Shown here piece by piece: positions 1 through 10,629 of a stretch of 64,000 nucleotides of DNA. A model generated the notes under the pieces. That model was not told where the DNA came from, did not search any database, and saw nothing but the letters and a program-made list of their open reading frames with translations. Source of the stretch: Pelobates cultripes (taxonomy: Eukaryota > Chordata > Amphibia > Anura > Pelobatidae). The stretch lies in the NCBI GenBank assembly GCA_933207985.1, contig OW240912.1, forward strand, positions 256,995,137 to 257,059,136, in the 5' to 3' direction. The stretch's first letter is position 1; every line of letters begins with the position of its first letter. Both the position numbers and the translations under genes were made by a program.

Positions 1-91
1 CGGAAGCAGAGTAGGTGCCTGCCGTTTCGGGCAGGCAGGCGCCTACTCTGCATTGATGGCGAACCTGTGTGCCATAGGTTCGCCATCACTG
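1..91. mobile_element. hAT-like transposon end, cut by the window edge
   Basis: Two adjacent hairpins are seen. GCAGAGTAGGTGCCTGCC pairs with its inverse across bases 7-50, and GATGGCGAACCT pairs with AGGTTCGCCATC across 55-88. The sequence ends in GGTTCGCCATCACTG, which resembles the CAGTGATGG-type terminal repeat of hAT elements and matches the ends of the palindrome at 60044-60190. The left part is outside the window. No transposase is visible. Confidence 0.55.
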
Positions 92-300
92 CAGTAATCT
101 GTTCATGACCCCACCTCCTCAGACTGAACACACAATCTATGCATGGCCCAACACCCTCAGACTGAACACACAATCTATGCATGGCCCAACACCCTCAGAC
201 TGAACACAGCATTCTGGGCATAGGAAAAGGGGAAAAGACTATGACCAAAATTGACAACTCATAAATGTATGATAGGTACATAAAACTACAATGACACACA
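92..300. repeat. Diverged fragment of the array monomer with a 38-bp triplication
   Basis: The motif CAGACTGAACACACAATC recurs at 120, 158 and, changed, at 196, giving a 38-bp tandem repeat. The block through TGATAGGTACATAAAAC is recognisably related to the tail of the ~2 kb array monomers (ACTGAACACAGCGATCTGTG ... GCATGACAGATATACAAAAC). It suggests that the duplicated locus once extended left of the present array. Confidence 0.55.
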
Positions 301-1186
301 CTGGTAGGAAGTATTTCTGCCTACTCTGTACACACACAATAAAAGACATAGTACTACTCATACTTAAACAAACACACACACTTCTACACAGTGAAGGAAC
401 TAATTTAGAGAAAGCACTGGTGCAAGAAAGTTTTTTGGGCCCCCCTCAAATGTAAGAGAGGCTTAAATATAGATTAGATCTCCATCTGTCGTACAGTCCC
501 AGGAGGTTATGGCAATTTTCTGCTTACCCGAAGATGGAGTTGGACAGACAAGGCAGTTTCGCAGTAAAGTAAGAGACAGAATCCTTGTGAATGATGTTTC
601 TTACGTTCATCTGACAGAGGGTGACAGACCACCCCTATTTGCATAGGGTTAGAGTTAGAAGCCGAGAAGATCGACAAACATAGTGACATAAGATCGGAGA
701 AATACTCCATCTATAATTATACCTACATTCCAATTATCATCTCTCCTCTCTAATTATTTCAATATACATGTTTTCTGTTTGGGGGAGTTAAAGTCTTTGT
801 AAGCACTCACATTGCAATGTTTGGCCAAAATATCCACATGCTCTGATCTCTCTGCCTTATAAAATATATATATATATTTTTTTCACACGCACTTAATATG
901 CACAATTGATTTCTGTGTGGGTATAGGTATTAGGGTGGGTGATTTAGACATGTAAGGATTGTAATATGGCTAGATTATAGGAAGGATGCTGGATTATATA
1001 TGGGGAGAGACTTCGGAGGTTTAGCTTGAGTATATTAATCTTGCAGCAGGATAGTTATTTAGGTGATCTGTCAAAGCTATCTAGTGGTTACCTAGTTTGT
1101 ATTCATTTCAGAAGGAACTTGTATCGAAACTGTTTGTTCAGTTATACACAGATAACATAGGATTAGATTAGGAATTAGGTCCCCTC
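301..1186. other. No gene recognised
   Basis: AT-rich sequence without a convincing coding region. A short ATATATAT tract lies near 866-878. The minus strand at about 530-613 has an acceptor-like and a donor-like site around an open segment, but nothing else supports it as an exon. Confidence 0.4.
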
Positions 1187-1559
1187 AGGGCCAGACTGGC
1201 CCACTGGGATACCGGGAAATTTCCTGGTGGGCTGTCGTCACCTAGGGCCGGACAATGCTGTGATGGCGGCCGCAGGGGGAGCTCTGATGGAGGGCATTGG
1301 CGGCCACTGGGGGAGCTCTGATGGAGGGCATTGGTGGCCGCTGGGGGAGCTGTGCTGTCACTGCTCTGCTCCCCCACCCTCGCAAGCTACTTAATGAGAC
1401 CGGGGCCGGAATATGACGTCAGTCTCATTAAGCTGCACGCAGTGACAGCACAACTCCCGCCAATGCCCTTCATCAGAGCATCCCCAAGCGGCCACCAATG
1501 CCCTCCATCAGAGCTCCCCCTGTGGCTGCAATCACATCCAGCTGTCTGCCCTGCACGAC
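1187..1559. repeat. Large inverted repeat with internal ~44-bp tandem units
   Basis: The left arm at about 1263-1365 repeats GGGGGAGCTCTGATGGAGGG about three times. The right arm at about 1437-1535 carries the reverse complement (CCCTCCATCAGAGCTCCCCC). An inner pair (CTTAATGAGAC / GTCTCATTAAG) closes the hairpin. The block begins with GGCCAGACTGGCCCACTGGG. It looks like a non-autonomous element, but the family was not identified. Confidence 0.5.
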
Positions 1560-2712
1560 AGGTAAAAATAATGTGTGTCAGTCTGTCAGTGTGAGTGTAT
1601 GTGTGTGTGTCTGTCTGTGTCATGGTGTGTGTGTCTGTCATGGTGTGTGTGTTTCTGTCTGTGTCATGGTTTGTGTGTCTGTCATGGTGTGTGTGTGTTT
1701 CTGTCTGTCTGTCATGGTATGTGTGTCTGTGTCATGGTGTGTGTGTGTGTCTGTCAAGGGGTGTGTGTGTCTGTCACGGTATGTGTCTGCCTGTGTCATG
1801 GTGTGTGTGTCTGTCATGGTGTGTCTGTCTGTCTGTGTCATGATGTGTGTCTGTCTGTCAAGGTGTGTGTGTCTGTCATGGTATGTGTTTGTCTGTCAAG
1901 GTGTGTGTGTGTGTGTCTGTCAAGGTGTGTGTGTGTCTGTCATGGTGTGTGTCTGTCAAGGTATGTGTGTGTCTTTCAAGGTGTGTGTGTGTCTGTCATG
2001 GTATGTGTGTGTCTGTCATGGTGTGGGTCTGTCTGTGTCATTCTGTGTGTGTCTGTCTGTGTCATGGTGTGTGTGTCTGTCTGTCTGTGTCATGGTGCGT
2101 GTGTCTGTGTCATGGTCTGTCTGTGTCATGGTGTGTGTGTGTCTGTCAAGGTGTGTGTGTGTCTGTCATGGTATGTGTGTGTCTGTCATGGTATATGTGT
2201 ATGTGTGTGTGTCAAGGTGTGTGTGTCTGTCATGGTATGGGTGTGTGTCATGGTGTGTGACTGTAATGGTGTATGTGTGTGTCATGGTGTGTGTGTCTGT
2301 CTGTCAAGGTGTGTGTGTGTCTGTCATGGTGTGTGTCTGTCATGGTGTGTGTCTGTCAAGGTATGTGTGTGTCTTTCAAGGTGTGTGTGTGTCTGTCATG
2401 GTATGTGTGTGTCTGTCATGGTGTGTGTCTGTCTGTGTCATTCTGTGTGTGTCTGTCTGTGTCATGGTGTGTGTGTGTCTGTCTGTCTGTGTCATGGTGC
2501 GTGTGTCTGTGTCATGGTCTGTCTGTGTCATGGTGTGTGTGTGTCTGTCAAGGTGTGTGTGTGTCTGTCATGGTATGTGTGTGTCTGTCATGGTATATGT
2601 GTATGTGTGTGTGTCAAGGTGTGTGTGTCTGTCATGGTATGGGTGTGTGTCATGGTCTGTGACTGTAATGGTGTATGTGTGTGTCATGGTGTGTATGTGT
2701 GTGTTTAAAAAT
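1560..2712. repeat. GT-rich minisatellite (GTGTGTCTGTCATG type) with a 400-bp higher-order period
   Basis: Variants of GTGTGTGTCTGTCATG/AAGG fill 1.15 kb. A rare marker, GTCTTTCAAG, occurs at 1971 and again at 2371, and the surrounding order of variants also repeats, so a 400-bp block was duplicated. Several overlapping frames stay open for hundreds of codons only because the unit has no stop codon. They encode Cys/Val/Ser repeats and are not regarded as genes. Alternating purine-pyrimidine runs could form Z-DNA. Confidence 0.9.
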
Positions 2713-3281
2713 AGTATTTTTACTCACCTTTTTTTCCCCCAAGCCATGCTGGTCTCCCCTTGACTGTATATCAGTGAAACTGTTTGTCTGTGTATCAATG
2801 AGCTTGTGTGTGTCAGTGAGATTGTCTGTGTCTGCATGTGAGTATGCTTACGGTATAATTAAACATTTTACCATGAAAGGACAAATATTTTAAATTAGAA
2901 AAAGCAATATATATTTGATATATATATATATATATACATGTATATATATATATATATATTACTCAATCATCTGGGGTGGCAAGACATAGCCTTACATATT
3001 AAATGCGACAATATATGGTTCAATTACTTTTGGGTCTGGCATAGATTTTTTTTCCAGGGCTGCTATGTATCCCCAGTCCAGCCCTGGGTCTCCTCCTTAG
3101 GTTTGTCTAAATAATTTACAACTCATTGAGTGATATTATCCCTTGAGTCTCCTCCAGCCAAATTTGTTCGGTTCAGTGTGTCCCTTTATGCCCACATCTA
3201 CCTCCCTTTCCCTCGATACCTGTAGAGCCATTTAGACTTTTTAAATGGGTTTTTCCTAATATTCTTGTTTTTTAACATAGT
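2713..3281. other. No gene; short AT microsatellite
   Basis: Contains a (TA)n tract near 2920-2960. The segment CCCCAGTCCAGCCCTGGG near 3070-3090 echoes the GGCCAGACTGG start at 1187 and could be the far end of the same element. No coding potential is seen. Confidence 0.35.
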
Positions 3282-3296
3282 CTTGTTTCCTATTCT

Positions 3297-5101
3297 TTTT
3301 TTTATTTAAATTCTTTATTTTTGTTGTGCATAGTTTACACATCAGCCTGTTCGGCCACAACAGCTGGAACAGGTCTTATAACTTTAGGCTTTATCATGAC
3401 AGTTGAGAAATCTGCACATTTTTAAATGAGGTTTAACAGAGCAAGTAAGCAGAATATTGTAGTATAGGTACTGCGGGGCGATTTATGTAGAGTATGTGTC
3501 AGATGGCTCAGAGATGAATTGGTCGGTTGACCCTGGTGTGCTGGGATTGAACTCTTATGAATAGTGTATGAGTTGTAGGTGGCTGAGTCGTGTACCTCTG
3601 TGTGTAGGAAAGGTAGAGCTTTAAGCCATGTTGGTAGCTCCGGTATGTGGTTCTTAATAGAGGGTGAATACATGGCACTTGTTGTGGTGAGCGTGGTGTT
3701 TGGTTGGGTTGGTCTGATTTGCATCTGAATGCGTGCATGTACAGCTCCTCCGTGGAGTGCGTATGATGGATGCATATGATGGGAGCTGGGGGGGTAGTTA
3801 TTAAAAAGGAGCCAGTGTGTCCGGGGAAATTCACAGTGTTGGCCGTGTTTAGCCTCTGTGTGTGGTCATTTTTTAACTTTGTGTAGTGTCACATAGTCAA
3901 CATTTAACAGAGGGCTAAGCCCAACATAGAGAGTAGAAACATATAAAGAATGTATAGGCTTATGAGTCAGGTGTTCTCCCTCCCAGGTCCTCCCTCTGAA
4001 GCGGGGATGAACGGGACAGTTTTCGCTGAGTCCCAGGTTGTAGAGGGGGGTGGGGCTGTGAGGCCCAGGGCCGCCAGGACAGTGTCCATCTCCGAAATGT
4101 CCGCCACCTTATGTTCAGTGTCTTGGTACTGAATGAGGAGTACATGCATAGGTCCCAAGCGGTACTTCACTCCCCTAGCTGCCAGCGTAGTTGTCAGCGG
4201 ATGGAGGGATTTCCTCCAGAGCAGAGTATTGCGGGAGAGGTCAGAGTAAAACGACAGTTCCATATCTTCAAATCTATAGGGGTTTTTCCCCCTGGTGGCA
4301 CTCATGAAGGCGGCTCTGTCCTGCCCTTTTTGGAACTTTAATCAGTAGCTCGCTGGTAGTTGCGCTTGAGGGTATTGATGGTTTGGGCAGGCGGAACATC
4401 CCATATAGTTGTATTCCTTTGGCTTGCCTGGGGGATAAGAGGGCCGTGAATAGCCTTTGCATAAATTGAGGCAATTCTGCTGGGAGAACTCCATCAGAGA
4501 GGCCCCTGATTTTTACATGTTTCCACCATCGTTTATCTTCCATAGCTGCTAGTTGGTGGGTGAGAGTAGTCTGAGCAGCTGTCAGGTCGGTGACCTGCCT
4601 CCGTAGTGCCAGGACCTGTGTTGAAGTTGTTTGGGAGGTCTGCTCCACTGCTGTGAGGCGGGCAGTGGACCCCCTGATGTCTTCCCTCACCTGGGTTATT
4701 TCAGTGGAGAGCGTTTGGCGGAGGTCTGTGAGGAGGTTAATAATTACCTTCGTGGTGACCGGGTGAGAGTTGCCCGCTGTCTGCTGTGGAGGCTTGGGGG
4801 GCCCTTTATACCCTAGCATACCTGGGCTGTGTAATGGGGCCTCTTCTGAGCTGTCAGTGAAGTCGTCATATTCGGCCGCCATATTGGATCCGACCGTGCC
4901 ATGCGGTCTCCTCAGCAGGTCTCCTATGTCCGCTGTAAACCGCTGTTTTTTATTTTTCCTCCCCATTGGTGTGGCTTCACTTTCCGACCGTCGGCCGGGT
5001 CGGGTGAGGGTTTGTATCGGCAGTATTTAAGCTGTTAGTGCTTCCCGACCGGGAGAGCTGCAGTCGTGCGTCCGATCTCGCTGGGCGCTAGCTCCGCCCC
5101 C
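3297..5101 (-). mobile_element. Full-length ORF1-only L1-like retrotransposon, copy 1 (HAL1-like)
   Basis: The element is bounded by a perfect 15-bp target-site duplication, CTTGTTTCCTATTCT, at 3282-3296 and 5102-5116. On the minus strand it begins GGGGGGCGGAGCTAGC, encodes one L1-type ORF1, and ends in AATAAAGAATTT plus an A-rich tail. No reverse transcriptase or endonuclease lies between ORF1 and the tail: only about 670 bp of non-coding sequence. It has the same architecture, 5' start and 3' end as 12445-14315. This resembles mammalian HAL1 elements, which are L1 lineages that lost ORF2 and depend on another L1 for movement. The comparison is inference. Confidence 0.8.
3967..4966 (-). pseudogene. 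L1-type ORF1 protein, one frameshift
   Basis: Reading starts at the ATG at 4966 (MGRKNKKQRF). A basic N-terminus is followed by a stretch rich in Thr, Gln and Leu suited to a coiled coil (about residues 70-140), then VKIRGLSDGV, the start of the L1 ORF1 RNA-binding domain. The frame is lost near 4328 by a probable one-base deletion. It resumes in the frame ending at 3967, where LWRKSLHPL matches LTWRKSLQPL of the intact copy at 12592-13626. L1 ORF1 proteins form trimers that coat their RNA. At about 333 codons the length fits the family. The frameshift makes this copy inactive. Confidence 0.8.
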
Positions 5102-5116
5102 CTTGTTTCCTATTCT

Positions 5117-5515
5117 AAATAATAAAAGTGTGTGTTTTCCTATTGCTTTTTTCTTTTGTCAAATAAATTACAAGGGAACCTTATGAGTCTTTTGGGCACC
5201 AGTGTCCATTTGACATTGTGTTTATTTAGTTGCTATTTTTAGGGTTATTCCCTTCTAGAGTTCCCTTAGCACACCACCAAGTCCCCTTCAGGGACTTAAC
5301 TTTGTTAGAAGCCGAGAAGTATAACCGGGAATCGGGAACCAGAAATCAGGGACCATGAACCAGAAACCAGGATCAGGAACTGGAATCTGGGAATGGGATC
5401 AGGAAACACGTTTAGGAACAAGAACCAAAATCAGGAACCAGGAACAGCAATCAGGACACCAGGAGATTATAGCAAAGACCAAAACAACCAAGCACTGACT
5501 AAGTGCAGTGCTTAG
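5117..5515. other. Possible degenerate LTR flank of a Ty3/gypsy relic
   Basis: From about 5320 to 5460 the sequence is a loose tandem of GGAACCAGAAATCAGG-like units. It lies directly next to the gag relic on its 3' side, where a 3' portion would be expected if the rest of the element had been deleted. No clear TG...CA ends or duplicated target were found. Confidence 0.3.
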
Positions 5516-6077
5516 CTATTTATAGGAAGAACCAATCACGTGATCACGGCTCCTAACCCCCTCCAAATACCAAGCCGCTATTGTTCCAATCCACCTCACA
5601 CGCAAAGTGAGGAAACTGATAGCATAATCTGCTATGGATCTGCTTCCTTGTTTAATTCTCATAAGAATTATAGCTGCACTCCTCTCTATGACAGGTTGAT
5701 CAAACACCTTATGGAAAGCTTTTACGAAAGTCTGGTAATCATAACCCAAGGCCTTGTTTGCCTCCAATTAGCCCATTCCAAAGCCTTATCGGTTAGTTGG
5801 GCGGTTAGTTGGTGCATACTAAATCCAACGTTGGACCTTTCAGTAGGAAACAAACTGGAAGACATTTTAAAAAGAAACCCAACTTGGTTATTAAACCCTT
5901 GACAAGTCTTAGAATCACCATCATATCTAGGAGGTGGTGTCAGGTTGATGGACAGTGCTGACCATACACCTCTATTACTACAGGCAAGGCCCGGGGATGC
6001 ATAGGTGCAGAGTTGTCAGTAGAGAGGTGGTCAATTATGGTTAACAAGGTCTGGAAAATCTGAGCAAATTGATCCAT
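5516..6077 (-). pseudogene. Ty3/gypsy Gag fragment, Sushi/Mart type
   Basis: The minus strand starts MDQFAQIFQTLL at 6077. After a shift of frame it reads PPRYDGDSKTCQGF and FPTERSNVGF, then, after another shift, FHKVFDQPVIERSA and GSRSIADYAISF. These are typical blocks of the retrotransposon Gag domain found in Sushi-type Ty3/gypsy elements and their domesticated relatives. At least two indels break the frame. There is no CCHC knuckle and no pol, so this is a relic. Domestication is unlikely given the breaks. Confidence 0.7.
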
Positions 6078-6469
6078 CCTATGACCCATTCCTCAAACTT
6101 TGCCTCAGTATTCTGTCGAGCTCCCATTCCAGTAAGGTCCGTAGCCCTATCATAAAGTCACGGATGTTGTTACCCTAAAACACAGGAAAGAAGATTCCCA
6201 CAAAATGAGTGTCCAAAAAAACATATTATCGGTCTTAAGAGTAGCCAGACTTAACAAATTAAAAAATAGAACCAAAGTCAGGACTAGCTGAGGTCAGGAA
6301 TACAGAAATACAGATAAATGTAAAGTAAAACAATCCAGGACAGATAATCGAAATACACAGGTCAATATACAAGCCAGGCCAAGTTACTAGAAGTTCTCAA
6401 AGGTCAATAACAGGAATTCACAAGAGAGTCACTTGAAGCACTAAATCTGTAACCAAACAGAAACCATGA
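6078..6469. other. No gene; possible 5' leader or LTR of the gag relic
   Basis: The stretch between the gag start and the Tc1-like relic contains AT-rich sequence and many CAGG/AGGTCA words. It could be the 5' LTR and leader of the gag relic, but no matching 3' LTR copy was found. Confidence 0.3.
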
Positions 6470-7742
6470 TAGGGCAATGAGTAAATACCTAAATCGACCC
6501 CTTAGACTTAATACTTGATGGCAAATCCCTTGTTGGAAATCACAGAGGTCAGACATTTCTTGTTGTTGGCCACCAGGTTTGCACACATCTCAGGAGGGGT
6601 TTTGTCCCACTCCCTTTTGCAGATGCTCACCAAGTCATTAGGTTTCGAGGCTACAGTTTGGCAACTCGAACTTTCAGCTCCCTCCCCATATTTTCTATGG
6701 GATTAAGGTCTGGAGACTAGCTAGGACACTCCAGGACCTTAATGTGCTTCTTCTTGAGCCACTCCTTTGTTGCCATGGCTGTGTGTTTTGGGTCATTGTC
6801 ATGCTGCAATACCCATCCCCATCCATTTGACTGTCCATTGCCCTGTCCATTGTCCCTTTGATGCTGTGCAGTTGTCCTGTCTCCTTAGCAGAAAAACACT
6901 CCCAAAGCATAATATTTTCACCTCCATGTTTGACGGTGGGGATGGTATTCTTCAGATGTTCATTGGCAAACTTCAGATGGGACTGCGCATGTTCTTTTTT
7001 GAGCAGGGGGACCTTACGGGCACTGCAGGATTTCAGTCCTTCACATCGTAGTGTGTTACCAATTGTTTTCTTGGTGACTATGGTTCCAGCTGCCTTGAGA
7101 TCATTAACAAGATCCTACAGTGTAGTTCTGGGCTGATTCATCCTCATGACCATTGAAACTCCATGAGGTGAGATCTTGCATGGAGCACCAGACTGAGGGA
7201 GATTGACAGTTATTTTGTGTTTTTTCCATTTGCGAATAATTGCACCAACTGTTGTCATTTTCTTACCAAGCTGCCTGGTGATGGTCTTGTAACCCATTCC
7301 AGCCTTGTGTAGGTCTACAATCATGTCCCAGACATCCTTGGACAGCTGTTGGCCATGGTGAAGAGTTTGGAAACGGATTGATTGATTGCTTCTGTGGACA
7401 CATGTCTGTCATACAGATAATGAGCTGAGATTAGGAGCACTCACTTTAAAAGAGTGCTCCTTAAAAGAGTGCTCCTAATCTCAGCTCGTTGCCTGTATAA
7501 AAGACACCTGGGGGCCAGAAATCTTGCTGATTGATAGGGGATCAAATACTTATTTCACTCACTGACATGCAAATAAATTTATAACTTTTTTGGCATGCGT
7601 TTTTCTGGATTTTTTTTGTTTTGTTGTTCTGTCTCTCAATGTTACAATACACCTACCATTAAAATTATAAACTGATAATTTCTTTGTCAGTGGACAAACA
7701 TTCAAAATTAACAGGGGATCAAATACTTTCCCCCTCACTGTA
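6470..7742 (-). mobile_element. Tc1-like DNA transposon relic
   Basis: The right end (7713-7740) reads GGGGATCAAATACTTTCCCC...CACTG and is followed by a TA. A second, inner copy of GGGATCAAATACTTATTTCA lies near 7540, giving the inverted/direct-repeat arrangement of Tc1 ends. The left terminal repeat is eroded: only a mutated trace near 6480-6500 remains after the transposase stop. A local inverted repeat of GAGTGCTCCT words lies near 7430-7480. The missing left end makes it immobile. Confidence 0.85.
6508..7324 (-). pseudogene. Tc1-like transposase, degenerate
   Basis: The N-terminal helix-turn-helix is readable from 7324 down ([20 protein letters not shown], then [12 protein letters not shown]). 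Later blocks include [14 protein letters not shown] and, in another frame, a Gln-His-Asn-Asp/Pro-Lys-His-like catalytic region around 6780. The C-terminus NKGFAIKY ends at a stop at 6508-6510. Several frameshifts and deletions separate the blocks, and an intact DDE triad cannot be assembled. The family cuts and pastes at TA dinucleotides. Confidence 0.85.
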
Positions 7743-7980
7743 TATGTATATTTGTTATATTTTACCAGTCAAGTGTTTTATTTTTTTTTAGTTTGTACTG
7801 GGGGTAAGGATTTGGGTGTTGCTTGAGAATACTGTGCCTACACCTGCTCTTGATGTAAATCCTGTCAAGAGCAATAATCCATTTTCAAGGATAATTGAGA
7901 AAGACTTGAAGGAAGTGAGTATACAATATTATTTAAATTAAAATTGTTTAGTCTACACAGAATTTTTTTTCTATCTGTAC

Positions 7981-8025
7981 CTTTGTTGAATTGTTTTCCA
8001 TTGGAATGCCTTTCTTCTCTTTCAT
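7981..8025 (-). CDS. Putative 45-nt exon, K-rich type, copy 1
   Basis: On the minus strand TTTTTATTTTCAG precedes the exon and GTACAGATAG follows it. It is phase 0 at both ends and encodes 15 residues, MKEKKGIPMENNSTK. It is the leftmost exon-like unit of the candidate gene, hence the most 3' one in the window. The acceptor has a good pyrimidine tract. In most other monomers the same position has lost both splice sites. Confidence 0.6.
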
Positions 8026-8126
8026 CTGAAAATAAAAACATTTAGTATTAAATATATCAATTTCATAGAAGAAGAAACACAGACAGGTTTTTTAACTGAA
8101 ATGAGAAATCAAAGTTAATTTCATGT

Positions 8127-8590
8127 TTAAAGGACCACTATAGATTATAGGGTCTTTAGGTCCCCCCCACCCTCAGGGCCCCCCTCCCGTGGCGCTGAAG
8201 CGGGAGGAAGGGGGTTAAACACTCACCTTTCTCCAGCGCCGGGCTCCCTCGGCGCTGGGGACACTCCTCCCTCTACTGATGTCATTGGCTGAATGCGCAT
8301 GCTCAGCAAGATCCGCACGCACGTTCAGCCAGTCCATAGGAAAGCATTCTAAATGCTTTCCTATGGACGCTGTCGTCTTCTCACTGTGAAAATCACAGTG
8401 AGAAGTGCGGAAACGCCTCGAGCAGCTGTCAATGAGACACCCACTAGAGGCTGTATTAACCATAAAGTAAACATAGCAGTTTCTCTGAAACTGCTATGTT
8501 TATAGCAGGCAGGGTTAATCCTAGATGGACCTGACACCCAGACCACTTCATTGAGCTGAAGTGGTCTGGGTGCCTATAGTGGTCCTTTAA
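8127..8590. mobile_element. TTAA-flanked MITE (piggyBac-like ends)
   Basis: TTAA target copies at 8127-8130 and 8587-8590 enclose terminal repeats AGGACCACTATAG / CTATAGTGGTCCT. An inner hairpin near 8540-8570 (ACCACTTCATTGAGCTGAAG) is also shared by the fragment at 60866. Coding sequence is absent. It splits a duplicated intron segment that lies on both sides (7890-8110 and 8590-8760). Confidence 0.75.
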
Positions 8591-8673
8591 AAAAGACTTG
8601 AAGGTCGTGAGTATACAATATTATTTAAATTAAAATTGTATGGTCTACACAGATTTTTTTTTTCTATCTGTAC

Positions 8674-8718
8674 CTTTGTTGAATTGTTTTCCATTGGAAC
8701 ACCTTTCTTCTCTTTCAT
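8674..8718 (-). CDS. Putative 45-nt exon, K-rich type, copy 2
   Basis: A duplicate of the 7981-8025 exon with intact TTTTATTTTCAG acceptor and GTACAGATAG donor. The peptide is identical except Ile7 to Val. The duplicated segment continues into the intron on both sides, so this is a local duplication later split by the TTAA MITE. Confidence 0.6.
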
Positions 8719-8851
8719 CTGAAAATAAAAACATTTAGTATTAAATATATCAATTTCATGAAGATGATCAATAAGCTCATAATATTAAATAAACCAAGAA
8801 CTGCATGTAGTAATGGAACTGTTTATACTTTTCCTATTATTAAACTGTTAC

Positions 8852-8929
8852 CTGCTCTTTCAAAATGATTTCTTTTGTTTGCGTTGGAATTTTATCCTTC
8901 ACTTTGTCCTCCTTATCAACAATTTCTTC
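8852..8929 (-). CDS. Putative 78-nt exon, divergent left-edge type
   Basis: Acceptor CCAATGTGTAG, donor GTAACAG, phase 0, 26 residues. It starts EEIVDKEDKVKD and ends KEIILKEQ. It keeps the length, frame and splice sites of the A and B exons but is well diverged in protein, which argues for an older duplicate retained under some constraint. Confidence 0.65.
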
Positions 8930-9457
8930 CTACACATTGGAATTGAAATAGACTGTCAATAGTATTTCAAGACAATATTTTTTATTAAGAAGAAAACACA
9001 GACAGAATTCAAAGTGAATTTCAAGTTTAAGTCCAATGTAGCAAAAGTAGAAGCAGAGCTTACTAAGAGAATTGTTTCCATGTCACTTAGTTTGATCTTA
9101 TACTTGAAATTCATTTTAAATTCTCGCTATAATAAATAACCCTGAAACTGTTTCACATTTATATATATATATGAGAGAAGTGTTATCTAATTCCAATTAA
9201 TATATAAAGGTAACTCCATTAAACGAACACTTCAAGCATCATTGTGATTTGTTTCATTTAAATCCTTTCCTTCTTTAACTTCTTCATTTAAAAATAAAAC
9301 ATTTAGTATAAAATATATCAATTTAATAAAGATGATGAAGAAGCCTTACTACAAGAACTGCATGTAGTAAGGAAACGTAAAACTCGGCATGGCTGTTAAT
9401 GCTGCTTCATAAATCAAAAGGTTAATGTTTATAATTACCATATTATTAGACTGTTAC

Positions 9458-9535
9458 CTGTGATGCCTGAATTAATTCTTCATGTAGTCTTTGTTTTGGA
9501 TTTATCATTACGTCTTGTTTTTCAAAATTTTCTTC
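9458..9535 (-). CDS. Putative 78-nt exon, type A (unit 1a)
   Basis: Acceptor CATGTGTAG and donor GTAACAG are intact and the frame is open. Against the A consensus (EENFEKQDVMIN ... RLHEELIQAVQ) the only protein change is Val25 to Ser. Confidence 0.7.
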
Positions 9536-10084
9536 CTACACATGGAATTGAAATACATTTTCAGGATATGTCAACAGTAATACAGACATTATGTATATTA
9601 AGAAGAAAACACTGACAGAGTTTTTAACTGAAATGAGAAATCAAAGTGAATTTCAAGTTTAAGTCCAAAGTAGTCAAAGTAGATGAATAGCTGACTTGGT
9701 GAATTGTTTCCATGTCACTTAGTTTGATCTTATACTTAAAATTCATTTTGAATTCTCACTATAATAAATAATCCTGAAAGTGTTTCACATTTATATATAT
9801 ATGAGAGAAGTGTTATCTGTTAATTCATATATAAAGGTAACTACATTAAACGAACACTTCAAGCATCATTGTGATTTGTTTCATTTAAATCCTTTCCTTC
9901 TTTAACTTCTTCATTTAAAAATAAAACATTTAGTATAAAATATATCAATTTAATAAAGATGATGAAGAAGCCTTACTACAAGAACTGCATGTAGTAAGGA
10001 AACGTAAAACTCGGCATGGCTGTTAATGCTGCTTCATAAATCAAAAGGTTAATGTTTATAATTACCATATTATTAGACTGTTAC

Positions 10085-10162
10085 CTGTGATGCCTGAATT
10101 AATTCTTCATGTAGTCTTTGTTTTGGATTTATCATTACGTCTTGTTTTTCAAAATTTTCTTC
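10085..10162 (-). CDS. Putative 78-nt exon, type A (unit 1b)
   Basis: Twin of 9458-9535 from the 627-bp duplication: the same Val25 to Ser change, intact splice sites, open frame. Two A exons in a row here break the usual A/B alternation. Confidence 0.7.
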
Positions 10163-10629
10163 CTACACATGGAATTGAAATACATTTTCAGGATATGTCA
10201 ACAGTAATACAGACATTATGTATATTAAGAAGAAAACACTGACAGAGTTTTTAACTGAAATGAGAAATCAAAGTGAATTTCAAGTTTAAGTCCAAAGTAG
10301 TCAAAGTAGATGAATAGCTGACTTGGTGAATTGTTTCCATGTCACTTAGTTTGATCTTACACTTGAAATTCATTTTGAATTTCCACTATAATAAATAACC
10401 CTTAAGGGTGCTTCACAATTATATATATGAGAAGAGATTTTAGAAAGTTTAAACTTCTAACCTCCAAACCCAACATTCACTTTCCAAAGAAGTCAGGGAA
10501 GCTAATATAAAAGAATGTAGGCCTCAATTACCTTTTAACGTCTACACTAATATTAAAGTATTATCCAATTCCAATTAATAAATAAAGGTAAATCCACTAA
10601 ACGAACACTTCAAGCATCATCGAGATTTT

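Larger units (their letters stand above)
9210..10440. repeat. Recent 627-bp tandem duplication
   Basis: Two nearly identical 627-bp blocks carry one A exon each (starts at 9458 and 10085, exactly 627 apart). They share the rare words GTGATGCCTGAATT and TTCTTTAACTTCTTC. This is the youngest-looking duplication in the array and shows that units of less than a monomer also expand. Confidence 0.85.

Noticed and set aside
530..613. Possible extra minus-strand exon with CTCTGTCAG acceptor and GTAAGC donor
   Set aside because: About 83 nt, not symmetric in phase, present once, and unrelated to the 78-nt exons; splice-like words alone are weak evidence.
1498..2763. Long plus-strand open frames of Cys/Val/Ser repeats (up to 421 codons)
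   Set aside because: They follow from a stop-free GT-rich minisatellite unit: three frames are open at once and no non-repeat domain is present.
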